This document shows, one piece after another, positions 40,901 through 52,121 of a stretch of DNA of 64,000 nucleotides. The position numbers were made by a program, and so were the translations under genes. This DNA is from Acanthornis magna (taxonomy: Eukaryota > Chordata > Aves > Passeriformes > Acanthizidae). Below the pieces are notes generated by a model. The model made no database searches, had not been told where the DNA came from, and saw only the letters and a program-made list of their open reading frames with translations. Positions within the stretch are counted from its first letter, which is position 1, and each line of letters begins with the position of its first letter. The stretch spans positions 1,550,001 through 1,614,000 of the forward strand of contig JAWUZG010000005.1 in assembly GCA_036785705.1 (NCBI GenBank), given 5' to 3'.

Positions 40901-43900
40901 AAGTTCTAATTATTTCCTGGCCTGTCTGGAGTATGGCAGAGGAAATTTGGTTCCATCTGCTTTTGCCAGTGACCTGTTCTTGCATCCTGTGACTTGAAAA
41001 GTAACAAAGACTGGTTCCACAGCAGACATGAGGGTCAGCTCTCCTGCTCCAACAGGTTATATTTTTCTGGGGAATATAATAACGGTACTAGTACCATAAC
41101 TTCTGTGAAAATCACTCACAATTCTAAATGATTCATTAGAAGACCATGTTGAAATGAAACACTTCCTTAAGCCTCAGTTCTTCAGGGTACAGAAAGTTTT
41201 CTGAAACTTTTGATAAAGATGACCTAAGTGTCAAGTATTTTACTCTTCAGTAACTTACCTCCCCTTACACTTTCTCTTTTAGTATTTTACGACTGAGAGA
41301 CACAAAGCTTTGGTAACATAACTTTTTTTGTTATTTCCAGGAGGCAGTCATGAATTCCTTAGTGCTTCAAATGCTGTGTAACAAATGCAGACATGAAATT
41401 TTCAGGAAAGTGAGGGTGTTGTGGTAACCAGCAGTGATAATTCTTGCAGAAATCTGATGACTATTGCAAGTTCTCCCTTGAACATGTAGGGACACGGTGT
41501 TTCCTGGCTGGCAAGAATTGGAGGTGTAATTTCAGGAATGTAAAGCAAATATTTTAATCCTGATTGTCTGTGCCAATGTTCAGCCAGAGTGGCTGGATCT
41601 TGTGGTGTTGTATGGAACTGTTGCCATCCCATGCCTAATAATGATACTAGGAATTAGACAGCCAACAACTACAGCTTTTTGTGAAGTTCATTGTTATGTC
41701 CTGTTACTGCTGAACTGTGACATGGGGAGATTTTAATGCTGCTTTGAACTAAAGGAAATATTTTTAATCATATGAATGTTAGTCATATGTATTGAATATT
41801 CCACTTAATTTCATTCAAGAGACAGGCTCATGTGTGTCAAATGTAAATCCAAATTTTGATAGGGTCTAAATTTCTATCTCAAGACCAGATTAAACAGGCT
41901 AAAGGATTAATTTTGAAAATCTCATGGTGTGAATTTGATGCATGTAGAGAACCTGGGTTTAGGAAACAGTCAAACTTCCGTATTTCATTTTAAATCAACG
42001 TCAGCTGCTTTATCTGATGGATGTTTGCAGTTTCTTATTTATCAGTCAAGCTACTATAATAAAATAATCCTGTTTGTAAAGTACAGTATCTGTCAGACTG
42101 TTATTAAAAGCTCTCTGTGGGCCAGCAGCACAATGGACAACAGTGCTGCATGTGAGACTTACTTCCAGCATCTTTTTGAAAGATACTGAGGGTCTGTCTC
42201 TTGGCAGGATAAGACTTATGTCCTTTTATCAGGTGCTTTCACACAGAATGATATTGACTTAAAAAGACAATATATGGTATTTCATAGCTAGAATTATGAA
42301 CTTCTAAAACAGTTAAATACAACAAGTATTTTTAAATTGTGTCCTTTTAACTGCCAAGTGACAAGATATTACCAGTCGGGGCAAAATCGGTTTAATTATT
42401 CCAATTGGGAGTGCAGAAAATTCAGCTCTTGAAACGTGTGTTCCTGTTTTGCTGAAATGAATCCTGGGGAAAAAAACAAGACAATAAGTATGAACAGTAG
42501 GAATTTGATGTGTGCTCTTTTTAAGTCTTTAATGACTGCTATCAGAAAGGGCATGTTGTGATGTATGGAGTAGTGGGCCAAGGCAAATGTAATTTCAGGA
42601 AGTTCTGAGGTATGGGAAATCAATACAAAATATTGTGATGGAGGATACTGCTTCAGAGGACAGCTTGGCTTCAATAATTTAGGTAGCTGCCATGAAAATG
42701 GATCTTATTTCCTATGTAAATAGAATAAATCACAAATGGTGAGGAGTTTGGATATGAATTTCTAAAATCTGTGGAGATGTTTTAATAACATGGGGAGGAA
42801 CATAGGGATTGATTAAAAACTCCTTGATTGTCTCAGTCAGTAGACTTGATTGAAAAAACTGTGGGTTTTTTTCCTTTGTGATTGATGTGTTTGTATTTTC
42901 TCCGCACAATAAATCAATTTGAATGCCTTTAAGTGTAAGAGCATTAAAATATTTACCCTGTCTTCCCCCTTTAGTTATGCTCCTTGGTGTCCAGCTTGTC
43001 AGCAGATTGAGGCAACCTGGGAGAGCTTTGCAAAGGAGAGCGAACGGCTTGGGATCACTGTTGGAAAAGTGGATGTCACCCAAGAACCAGGTATAGTATG
43101 AAACAGACTGTTCTAGTAACAGGAATTATTCAATATAAGTACCACTTACTACTTATTTAGGCTTCAAAGTCAAAATAATGTTATCCACAGTTTGTTTCTC
43201 CATACAGTTCATGTCTCTGAACTGAAGTTTATAAACTCAGTTTGAAGGATTAAAGAATTTGGGGGGGGGGGGGGGGTGGTGATCTGGCTTAATACTGAAT
43301 TAAAAGAGGCTTATTCTCTATTTTAATCTTCTTCACTGAAAGCTGTTGCCTGTCTCGTTCCTCTCTTCCAGCCTGTCTGCAGAAGATTTCACCTCTGTAG
43401 CCTCCTGTTAGGAGAATTTCAGGGTGTGGTAGAGGGAGCCTGCTTTAATTAACGTTGTTAACTGTTTCCACCATGGTGCTGTTTTATTGACTAGTTTAGT
43501 TGTGGTAGTGCTTTTTATTACAGATGTTATTGTTGTTTTCTGTTGGTGATGCACATATGCAAATATGTTTATAAAAACAGTTTCCTGACTAGTCACAGAA
43601 GCATGAGTGCAATCTAATTTATTCCTTTGGTGACTTCCTTCAAAGTTTTGAATGTATCTTTGTACAAGCAGTATTGATATTGTGTAAATCTCTGCATCTC
43701 CTGGGAATGCTTTGTGCTCATTTTGGCTTTGAGGGGATAAAGGATTTTATCAGCAGTATCAAAAGACAGAAAGATGAGATGTTGTTAGGAAAAAAAAGGC
43801 CAAACTTTACTGATTTTTCTTTTTTTTTTTTTCTTTATCAAGTGTGTGAAAAATGTGTTCATTTTACTAGCTGAAAACATGCTGAACAGATTTACTTCAT

Positions 43901-46900
43901 CAAAACTCTTGTCTCAGATAAGGCAATCTAAATTGACAAGAAAATGCCAGGTGTTCTAGACCTTGTGGAGGTTCATGTTTTTGTTAAAAGTTCACAAGCG
44001 CACAAAAACTCTTATATCAAAAAGCTGTGTATACTAATCATTACATAGTGTAATAAACAGATGAGTTTGAATATTACATTTTTTAAAGTAGATGTAAACT
44101 TAATACTTGAATTTCTAATCTTGCTGAGCGTCCTGACCCCTAAGCATATGGGTAACTTCTGTGAGTCAAGGGACTGACCAAAATGATACATTTGTACCAA
44201 AGCATCTGTAATAAACCTACAATATCCAGTTCAGCACTGGAAGCTGCAGGCACTTCTAAAACTCAGGAATGCTCAAACTGGAAAACAAACGTTTATTGCA
44301 TATTTGACCTTCAATGCTGATGTAATTTGGGAGATGTATGAGTTTCTATGGAGCTTTCCAAAGTTGCTGAGGTATTTTTACTGTGGGCTTTGCATCAGCC
44401 TTTCAGTTGTTGTGTTTAAGTGCTCTGTCTCCTTTTTTGCTTGTACAATGGTACTTTAATTAGTCTTAGTTATGTAACCCCTTCATTGAATTGAAAGTAG
44501 TCAAAATGTGTTAAATTAGGGGAAAACCACGAGATGAGTGCAGTTACATAAAATTGCACTTCCCAAACCGGCAGGAGAAAGTGGCCATTCATGATGCTTA
44601 ATTGCAGGAGATGCCTGAAGAATAAATCCACCAGAGCCTTAATGGCTTCGCAGCGGATTTCAGTCACTTGATGTCCCAGCCTTAAAGTGCTTCCTCTTGC
44701 CTCGTCTTCTCCATTGAAACATTCAGTGTGGAACAAGCAAATAGTGGAGATGCTTCTGGATCCTTAAGTTCTGCATATTTGTGGTGCCTTTTTTAAGGCC
44801 CCACACACAACATTTACCTGTGAATTTAAAACAAGACTTCTTGGACATTCTGTGTGTTTGAATAGTTGTTGGATGAAAGCAGCTGGAGTTTTAGATGACA
44901 GATCTGTTCAATATACATTTTCAGGGGTGTGCATGTGCAAATAGAAGATTTTTTAAAATTCTTGATTAGATGTTGGTTTCATAATTTATGTATGTCATTT
45001 TTTGATTTGCAAACAGAGACAGATGCTTAACTGTAGCCAATTCAAGTTTGTATTAAACAGGCACCAAAACAATTTAATGGGTTCTTAAATTTTGTAGCTG
45101 ACTCACGTCTGGTTTTACCAATCTGAGGAGGTGCCTTAGATAACCAACAAACCTCCACCTAAAGTGTTGTGGATGCTTAGATGCATTTTATAACTTTTAG
45201 GTTTCAGTGTTGCTTCTGAGGTGTTCACCCTAGGATAGGCCACAGGTAAGAGGTTTGAGCTGTTTTGTTTACTTTGCCTGACTGGCATTTGTAAGAACTT
45301 CAGAGTCTTTCAGTGTTCCCATGACTTTCTCTGTTCTTAAGCTAATTATGGTCTTTATGACTCTCTACCCAGTTTTCCTTGTGCAGCTGTGCTGTCTGCT
45401 TTATGAATTCTGCTGTTACACTTGTGGGTTTGTTTGCTTCATATCGCCCGGTGCTGGCACAGCTTTTAGCTGATCAGAAAGTTTTTCGTCACCCTGCCTC
45501 TCGTAGCAATAAAGGCAGAGAGCCGAAAAGTTGAAGTAAAGAAGCCTTACTTCCTGGAGCTTTAAAGATGATTTGCTTTAAATGTCTTCAAACAAAATCC
45601 CAAACAACAAAAAAAGCAACAATCCTTTTTTGCCTATTCCATAGAGGAATTCAAACCAGGGCAAGCATTACCAGTGAAACTTTTAAAAATACCTGGCTTG
45701 TTTCAGCATGGCTCATTTTTGTCCCTAAGGCAGAAACTCTCTTGCTACAGTACTTCTCCATGGCTAATCCAGGTTCCTAGAGCTGTTTGTTTTATTGAAA
45801 GCTGAATAAGGCCTTCATTTCCCAAAAGACCTTCACAGAATTTTTTAAAGGGCAAAGTTAAATAACTGTGCTCTTTACACTGGTATTCTATATGAGTTGC
45901 AATTGCTGGCTATAGGAATTCAGCCCTTTCTAATGGACTCTGAGTGCATCTTATGCTGGGCTGGTCCAAAACTTCAGCTGGTTGCAAATACTGAGGAGAC
46001 AAATCCATTGATGAGGAAAATTACCTCTGGGTAAACATTCTTCAAGATGAACATTTTTCCTTAATTTGTTACCAATATTTGGTATCTGTTACTGTTTGTA
46101 GCATATCTGAAGACAAACTGTTAACTTGTATTTACAAAACAATGGTGAAAGCTGCACAGCCTGTTGCTCTCTAGTGTAAAATACAGATCTGCAGGTATTT
46201 ATAGATAAGTCAGAATGCTGAGAAATTTCAATATTACTGAACTGTTGGTATTGTTTTCTTCCCTTTCTAGGCCTGAGTGGTCGTTTCTTTGTCACAACAC
46301 TTCCCACAATTTACCAGTAAGTGTGTCATACTGGAAACTGCAGCTGTTGACTCCTGCTTGTCACTTGATTTAATTTCTAACTGAAATATTGGGGGAAATG
46401 AAGGAATACTGACTTTTGATTTCAGCTCAGATTATGGGTCTTTGGTTGCATGATGAAATCCTTATCTGAGGCTTTTCTTTAGTTTAAGTGACTTTACAAA
46501 GTTTCCCTTTTATGGATACTAGTAAAAATGGATCAGAGAAGACTTTTGTTGGATCTTTTCTCCAATAAGGTCACATTATCCTTAAAACATTGGACCCTTC
46601 ATTAAGTCAGAGTATTATGAGTCATGCATATATTTAAATAAATATATGTGTACTTTCAATTCTGAGTTGTATTTGGAAATGGTTTGGTTGTTAACCTCAT
46701 GTGCTTTGTGTGTTTATTGTAGTGCCAGTGAATATTTAAGAAAAATAGCAGCTTTGTAAATGGCAAAAGGTCATGCTGTTTAAAAACTGAGATTTTCCAT
46801 CGTGGATTACAGTTCCAAAACATCCAACTCTGAGGCAGTGAAATCTGTCATGTATGTGGGGGTTTTGGTTGGGTTTTTTACCCCAGAGTTTGGGGGCTGT

Positions 46901-49900
46901 CTGTGTTAATGGGTGTTTCTGTTTTGTAGTGCCAATGATGGAGTGTTCCGCAGATACCGCGGCTCACGGACATTGGAAGATCTTCAAGGCTACATCTTAG
47001 AGAGGAAATGGGAAGCTGTGGAGCCTGTAGCAGGATGGAAGTCTCCATCTTCTATAATGTAAAGCTTTGTTTTTATTAACAAGAACTATATTTTATAGGT
47101 CATTATTCATTAAGGGTCCTGTGCTGACAGTTTAAAGACAAAAGGCCTTTATTCCCTAGACTTGCAGGCTTTGCAGAGGCAATCAGTATTGACAACCTGC
47201 TTTTCGGTTTCTCACCTTTAAAGGCAGTTTATTTTTTGCATTTGCTTTTGTTTGTGCCTGCTAAGGCTTGTTTATGTCATCTTTGAAAAGAGATTAAGAG
47301 AAAAAAAATACAGCCACTGAGCATTATGTAAAGTGGCATTTCCAATATCTGCTGAGTCCTGGCATAAAGTGTGTGTTTATGTAGATTATTACTTCATGGC
47401 TTCTGGCTAGTGGGCAGCCTTTAGCTTTAAGGATTTCTTGTTTCTTTACAAGAGAGTCTTTTGTCCCCCTTTGGAATGGCAAACAGTATAATTCTTACAG
47501 AATATGTAAGAATTTGGTTTCAGAGAGGTGGATTTGCTTAGAAATAGTATAGATTGTTTGCATGACACAAAGGGTGAGCCAAAGATGTGAGTGGCCTGCC
47601 TTTCATTCTGGCTGAAGCTATTATGTGTGAATTCGCATCAAAGATCCAGAGAGGGTCCTTATTTTTTATGTGAGAAGGAAGGGCTGTAGGATATTTAGGA
47701 ATGGGGAGAGGAGCTACAGGGCTGCTGTGAACCTGTCCTTCCATTTCCTTGTCTTTCAGGATGCATGGCATGGCAGGGCTGTTTCACTTCTCGGGATGGA
47801 TCAGGGTAAGTGACCGTGTAGTGTTTCCCATACTCCCTTTTTATGCATAGAATAATCATATGCTTAAAAGTCAAAATGTAACTGAATATTTTTATTATCC
47901 TTTTATGGGAGTTAATTTTGCCTGACATTTGCTGCACATTGGATGTTTGATATCTTTGCACTATAAGTTTGTAGTGCTAAGGTACTGTGCCAAAAATGGC
48001 AGTTTATTGTAAAGATTGTCATCAATAATGAAAATACTGGTTGGAAGGAGAAGTTCTTTAAGGGTGTAAAGTAGCTTTCTGAGAGCTGCTGCAAAAATGG
48101 TTGTAAACAGCAGGAATATATTAAATATCTACCAGGTTCTCTCACTTCATACTATTCCTAAATATCATTTTCATGTTCATTTTCGGAGTTGTAAATGATG
48201 CTCCTTTGCAGTTTGTTTGCTTCATGTATTGCACAGGAAAAGGGAGGGCAAGGGGGATTTTTAGTAATAATTTCTGCATCTGGGGTTCAAACGGACAACA
48301 CCATTTGCATAGGAATACGATGAATTTGGATAATAGAGTAATTATCAGAAGTAAAGGAGAAGTGCTTAACTACACTGAAGTGTGATTTAAAATACTAAAG
48401 CATATTCTGCTTTAAAAAATATTTCAAGATGCTTTCATTTGGGAGCTATCCAAGTTTTTCCATGCATCCAAATACTGAGAATTTTCAGACCTTTCTGATT
48501 TTGGTCAGGAAACATCCTCTTAAAATCTTCGAGTATTACTGACATTGATAGACTGTATTTGATTACAGCAAAATATTTTACTATTGTAACGTGCTTCAGA
48601 AAAGAAATGTAGTTGAGAGCTTGAACAGTTTGTATCCCTTCTATTAATCATCAAAGTAGCACAGAATCAGACAGAGCTCTGAGTTATGTCTATCTTTGAG
48701 ACTTTCACTGGATAATATTTACTTTATATATTTATAGTCTTCTGGTGTTTCACTTCCATGGTTGCTGTGTAATGGTGCTGTTTCTCCATAGTTTCCTTCC
48801 TGAAAGATTAACTGTTCTGGGAAGAAACCTCTAATGTGCTTTCCACTTTGATGAATATTTCAGCTGTACATTTCCTCACTCTTCCTGCTCTGCTGTCCTT
48901 GCTTATGCTTTAATAAATATCAGAAGATGTTCCGACATTTAAAAAAAAGACTCTGGAATTTCCATATTTAAACTCTTGCAAATGTTGATTGTGGTTTGTT
49001 TTGAAAGAGATTTAATGTCATAATTGACTTCCTACCAGCTCATCTGTCTTGATGTGCTGCTTGATTCACCTGAATTTGTAGGTTTGAGGAACAGACGAAA
49101 GTTTGAGAGAAATCTTAATACTGTATTTGGATTCTTATACTTAAATTTAGAAATGAAATCATTTATTCAGTGTATGCTTAGAGTGTGTGGCTCCTTCTAA
49201 GAGCTAAGAAGCTTTAAGTAAGAACAAAATGGCTTGATTTAGTTAATGAACAGTTGCCACACAAGGATGAAGGATGTTGTGATACTTTCCTGCAAGCTCT
49301 GAGGCTCCTCGTACATCCATCTTCAGTAAGGTTGTGTATGGCATCTGTAATGCTGAGTGTCTTAGGAAGGAATTGTGCATCCTCTGATTTAAAAGCCTTT
49401 TAATATGAACAAGTTGGTAAAAAACCCCAAGGTCTAACGGTGAAAAGGGGAAGGCTTCAGTATAAATACGGTTAAATGAAAGGTCTTAATCGGACAGCAA
49501 TTTGTGTAGTGGTGTTGGCAGTAGAAATCCTAAGTGGTTTTAGGTATGAAGTTAATTAATTATCTTCCTCTCATTTCCAGCAAATTCATAACTACCTCAC
49601 TGGCACTCTTGGAGTTCATGTCTGGGTTTCCTATGCCATCTTCATCTTAGCTACCTTACTGATTGGCCTGTTCCTGGGTTTGGTAAGAAAACATTGCTTT
49701 TTTTTCCTCAATTAACTAGAACTCTTGCTTAACCTGTGAAAAAAATAAAACCAATTTTACTGATAAGATTTAAATACCTTGCTTTAATAATACATTATTA
49801 AATACTAATACCTCTTCCCTGATACCCAGATGTGTGAGAATGGTTCAAAGCTATGCCAGGGAGGTTTAGACTGATCATTAGGAAGCAGAGGGTGGTCAGA

Positions 49901-52121
49901 CATTGCAACAGGCTGCACAGAGACGTGATTGATGCCCCAGGCCTGTCAATATATTGTTAACAAGCATTTGGACAATACCCTCAATACAAATCAGATCATC
50001 TTCCTATGAAATCCATGCTTCAGTTTAGATTTGCTTAGTCCATCCACTAAACAAGTGATTCCTGTATTGGCCTTTCTCATCTAAGACTTTTCTGCTTAAG
50101 GGTTGAATGTGTGTGGTCAGAGTTGGTCAAGACTCCAACTTCCTTCTCCACCGGCTTTGTGGAGAGACTTCCGTTAGCCAGAGAGGGATTGTTTTGTGGG
50201 AGTCAGCAATGTAAGTAAGGGTGCTGCCACACTGTTACTCAAAATCAAAGGGTGAAAATATTTTTAAAAAGCTTTGAAGATTTGGGGGTTTAAGTTCTTT
50301 CAGATTAGTTGCCTGTTCTACGAGCACATTCTGCATCTGCACGGATAGTTTAAACGGTTCTGCTGGTTTAACCTGCTGCTAAGTCACTATTCCTCAGAGG
50401 AGGTGTAAAGAAAGGCTGTTTCTGGAACATGGATCTCTGCCCTTCAGCCCAAATATTAATGAAATGAAGAAAAATTTTATGAGTGTATTTCTCAGTAGTA
50501 CTGGGAGGTGATTTCAATGCAGTTGAAATTTGAATTTAGGTAAACCCATGTTTTTATACTTGATGTGTGTACAGAATTGTTGTATACAAGAAAATGTCTT
50601 TGATTATCCAATTTCAACAGCTGCATTTTTCTGGATGATAGACTTTCACCAAATGAGTGCAAATCAAGGTAGTGTAACTAGGAGCAAGTGAATATCATGT
50701 TTTAAAAGAAACTCATTTTCTTACTCCTTCACTTAAAAAAACCCCAAACTGAAAAAGCTGAAAAAATGTGAAGTTAATCTCTCAGCTCTATCCAAAAAGC
50801 TTTTCAATGTTTGAAATATATTTCTTTCACATGGTGTCAGCTCTCTCTTTTTCATTGCACTATTCTTAGCAAGTGACAGTGAGGCACAAATGTCTTCCTT
50901 GCATTTTGATTGTCCGTGTTCTGCACCGGGCTGGTTAAATAACAAGCACAAAAGGTGGAACACACATCTGTATTGGGGAACCAGGGGTAGGAATGGAATA
51001 ATATCCCCAAATACAGAAAATCTTGATCAAGGTTTTTTCATAGATTTTATAAAAGTAAAAATCCTCTACTGTGTTCTGAGCTTTTCTTCAGATGCAAGTA
51101 GTGTCAGTACGGAATAAATTTAGGAAAGTAGGAGGCAGAAAATGGGTAGTTGCAAGCAGGGAATGCTGGTTAGTACACACTGAGAAAGCACATTTTTTTC
51201 ATGTTTTTATTTAGCTCTTATCTCTAAGCAAGATAATATAATTTTTTAAATTTTATTGTGTATATCTATCAAAAACGAATGAGTGCAGGGACTCTTGCAG
51301 TTGCTAATAAATGCCTTCTTTTTTTTATTGCTAAGAAATGCCTATTTTCCCTTTCCACAGATCCTGGTTTTGATTTCAGATTGCCTCTGCCCAGCCAAGT
51401 CAAAACACAGAGCTGAAACACCTGGTAAGAACTCTGAAGTGGGTGAGATGCTGTAGTTTAACGTGTCAGTTTGTAGGAGGGAGGGCAATACACTGTTCAG
51501 ACCTTAGATGTGAACCAATAATCCAGAAATCCAGTGAAATTGGTTTGTAGCAAAATGAAAGCCTATGCCTGATATGCAAGAAAAAGAAATTAAATTGGAG
51601 AAGTCTGAAGATTTAATGAAGTAACTGAAAAATAAGGAAAAGTTTTCAATCACAGAGCCACAGAATGTTTTGGGTTGGAAGGGACCTTAAGGATCATCTA
51701 TTTCCAATCCCAGCTGGAATAATAATCCTAACCAATAATAATGTTCGTCAGTATTTCAGCATATGTACCTGCTGGTGCACCTTTAAAGGCATTGTTGTGA
51801 GATTCAGTCTAACTCCAGTCTCTGCTTTGTTTAGAAGAAGCAATTACCAAGGATAATGTGGAGAATGCGGCGTTGGAAGAGCCAGAGGAGGCTGCAGAGC
51901 TTTCCGCGGATGATGCGGAAGAGGCAGCAGACGTCAAAGATCTCTCAGAGGGAGAAGGTGCAGCAAATTCAAGTGCTGATGAGTCGGAGGAGGATTTAGC
52001 ACTTGGAAAAGAATCATGGGAAGAAGAAATGGAAGATTTAAGTGAACAACCTTTAGCTGAATCAGAGACTGAAAGCACAGTGAGACAGCGGAAAAGTCAG
52101 GGGGCTGAGAAGGAACTATAG
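34741..52121 (+). CDS. TMX4: TMX4, thioredoxin-related transmembrane protein 4 (complete, 8 coding exons)
   Basis: TMX4 is a type I ER membrane protein of the protein disulfide isomerase family, with its thioredoxin domain in the ER lumen. Joining 34741-34925, 42975-43090, 46271-46316, 46930-47058, 47760-47805, 49581-49682, 51361-51424 and 51835-52121 gives 975 bases, 324 residues plus stop. All introns are GT-AG and every phase fits. Visible parts: signal peptide (about 1-27), an N-W-S glycosylation site at Asn49, active site WCPAC with Cys67 and Cys70, a TLP turn with the cis-proline at Pro112, a membrane helix at about 188-213, then an acidic cytosolic tail ending RQRKSQGAEKEL. From memory, human TMX4 is about 349 residues, has CPSC, and ends RQRKSQHADKGL. 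The tail and the HAO1 neighbour favour TMX4, although the CPAC motif is also that of the paralogue TMX1. The start has a good context (A at -3, G at +4). Confidence 0.95.
34987..35014 (+). repeat. Perfect 14-bp tandem duplication at the start of TMX4 intron 1
   Basis: TTCCCTGCGAGGGG is repeated twice head to tail, about 60 bases after the exon 1 donor and still inside the CpG island. It is a minisatellite-like seed and could vary in length between individuals. Confidence 0.9.
35228..35309 (+). repeat. Left copy of the direct repeat flanking the intronic CR1
   Basis: This stretch, with core CCAAGGTTAAACGGGTCACT and end GGGGAATAA, lies just before the 5' end of the CR1 element. A diverged copy follows the CR1 tail. 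The left copy carries about 12 bases that the right copy lacks. Confidence 0.75.
35325..35764 (+). mobile_element. CR1 LINE 3' fragment in TMX4 intron 1
   Basis: The segment reads like the 3' end of an avian CR1 non-LTR retrotransposon: GACCTGTTGGAGCGAGCCCA near the start, GCACAGGTTGCCCCGAGAAG in the middle, and a CCATTCTGTGATTCTGTG tail. It is truncated at the 5' side, as most CR1 copies are, and carries no intact reverse transcriptase. It is in the same direction as TMX4. The open frames seen in it are not genes. Confidence 0.9.
35765..35846 (+). repeat. Right copy of the direct repeat flanking the intronic CR1
   Basis: It begins straight after the CR1 ATTCTGTG tail and contains the core CCAAGGTTAAATGGGTCACT and the end GGGGAATAA. 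The 20-base core matches the left copy at all but one position; outside the core there are more differences and small gaps. Confidence 0.75.
39408..39461. repeat. TMX4: Two adjacent small inverted repeats in TMX4 intron 1
   Basis: CCCCTCT, GATTT, AGAGGGG (39408-39426) and GGAAGCTT, CTTGT, AAGCTTCC (39441-39461) are perfect 7-bp and 8-bp stems with 5-base loops, 14 bases apart. Confidence 0.8.
42975..43090 (+). CDS. TMX4: TMX4 coding exon 2: thioredoxin active site
   Basis: The acceptor CCCTTTAG precedes 42975 and the donor GTATAG begins at 43091. The exon encodes YAPWCPACQQIEATWESFAK and runs to VGKVDVTQEPG, the classic beta-alpha-beta core with the CXXC redox site. Human TMX4 has CPSC here, so this copy has Ala in place of the second intervening residue. 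Confidence 0.95.
43091..46270 (+). other. TMX4: TMX4 intron 2
   Basis: About 3.2 kb. It contains a run of 16 G at 43261-43276. The block at 44540-44720 is less AT-rich than its surroundings and open on the minus strand, but nothing in it is recognisable. I see no mobile element. Confidence 0.75.
43261..43276 (+). repeat. Homopolymer run of 16 G
   Basis: Sixteen consecutive G residues follow AATTT and precede TGGTG, 170 bases after the TMX4 exon 2 donor. Such a run on the transcribed-sense strand can form G-quadruplex structures in the pre-mRNA and is prone to length change and sequencing error. Confidence 0.9.
46271..46316 (+). CDS. TMX4: TMX4 coding exon 3: cis-proline segment
   Basis: A 46-base exon between acceptor TTTCTAG and donor GTAAGT (46317). 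It encodes LSGRFFVTTLPTIY. The TLP turn carries the cis-proline that faces the CXXC site in thioredoxin folds. The LSGRFFVTTLP string is identical in human TMX4 as I recall it. The short length and the split Gly and His codons fit exons 2 and 4 exactly. Confidence 0.93.
46930..47058 (+). CDS. TMX4: TMX4 coding exon 4: end of the thioredoxin domain
   Basis: Acceptor TTTTGTAG and donor GTAAAG (47059). It encodes HANDGVFRRYRGSRTLEDLQ followed by GYILERKWEAVEPVAGWKSPSS, the last strand and helix of the fold and the linker that leads to the membrane. It aligns without gaps to the human TMX4 segment from HAKDGIFRRYRG to TGWKSP. Confidence 0.94.
47760..47805 (+). CDS. TMX4: TMX4 coding exon 5: juxtamembrane luminal segment
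   Basis: A 46-base exon between acceptor GTCTTTCAG and donor GTAAGT (47806). It encodes MHGMAGLFHFSGWIR, which matches the MSGMAGLFSISGKI segment of human TMX4. It ends on a codon boundary. Confidence 0.9.
49581..49682 (+). CDS. TMX4: TMX4 coding exon 6: transmembrane helix
   Basis: Acceptor CATTTCCAG and donor GTAAGA (49683). It encodes QIHNYLTGTLGVHVWVSYAI followed by the hydrophobic run FILATLLIGLFLGL, the start and main body of the single membrane span. HNY, the LG pair and the GLF-GL end agree with human TMX4. Confidence 0.92.
49683..51360 (+). other. TMX4: TMX4 intron 6
   Basis: About 1.7 kb, containing an old CR1 fragment at about 49845-49985. The rest is unique AT-rich sequence with nothing recognised. 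Confidence 0.75.
49845..49985 (+). mobile_element. Old CR1 LINE fragment in TMX4 intron 6
   Basis: The words GGGAGGTTTAGACTGATCAT, GGGTGGTCAGACATTGCAAC and AGGCTGCACAGAGACGTGAT are diverged forms of the CR1 3' region. The piece lacks the terminal ATTCTGTG tail and has many substitutions, so it is an ancient fragment. Confidence 0.75.
51361..51424 (+). CDS. TMX4: TMX4 coding exon 7: end of the membrane helix, start of the cytosolic tail
   Basis: Acceptor CTTTCCACAG and donor GTAAGA (51425). It encodes ILVLISDCLCPAKSKHRAET. The hydrophobic helix ends in a Cys-rich border (DCLCP) and then basic residues, as expected on the cytosolic side of a type I protein. The two cysteines at the membrane edge are candidates for palmitoylation, which is inferred only. 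Confidence 0.9.
51425..51834 (+). other. TMX4: TMX4 intron 7
   Basis: A 410-base intron. Its last third contains a short CR1 3' end in reverse orientation, about 120 bases before exon 8. Otherwise nothing is recognised. Confidence 0.8.
51655..51715 (-). mobile_element. CR1 LINE 3' end, reverse orientation, in TMX4 intron 7
   Basis: CCACAGAATGTTTTGGGTTG followed by GAAGGGACCTTAAGGATCAT is the reverse complement of the CR1 3' terminus. It is a short fragment and is opposite in direction to TMX4. Confidence 0.85.
51835..52121 (+). CDS. TMX4: TMX4 coding exon 8: acidic cytosolic tail and stop
   Basis: Acceptor TTTGTTTAG before 51835; TAG stop at 52119-52121. The exon encodes a long Glu, Asp, Ala and Ser rich tail, as in human TMX4, and ends with the conserved RQRKSQ block. 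The RQR is an Arg-X-Arg ER-retention type signal. The last residues, EKEL, resemble a KDEL-type signal but lie on the cytosolic side, so they should not act as one. The tail is somewhat shorter than in human. Confidence 0.93.

Larger units (their letters stand above)
34926..42974 (+). other. TMX4: TMX4 intron 1
   Basis: An intron of about 8 kb. It holds the downstream part of the CpG island, a CR1 LINE fragment with duplicated flanks (35228-35846), a short TA run near 39648, an AAATAAAT run near 38850, A-rich and T-rich tracts, and two adjacent small inverted repeats at 39408-39461. No further exon is supported; the short open frames on both strands look like chance. Confidence 0.8.
46317..49580 (+). 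other. TMX4: TMX4 introns 3, 4 and 5 (between exons 3 and 6)
   Basis: Introns 46317-46929, 47059-47759 and 47806-49580, apart from the exons listed. They are ordinary AT-rich introns. Intron 3 holds an acceptor-like sequence at 46721-46722 that resembles the true exon 4 acceptor. No repeat family or RNA gene was recognised. Confidence 0.7.

Noticed and set aside
44470..44736. 88-codon minus-strand frame with a HEAT-repeat-like stretch (IRCEAIKALVDLF)
   Set aside because: It looks protein-like over about 13 residues only; there is no flanking homology, splice site or tail to support a gene or retrocopy.
51809..52078. Ser-rich minus-strand frame opposite TMX4 exon 8
   Set aside because: It is the shadow of the acidic Glu/Asp/Ala codons of TMX4 on the other strand.
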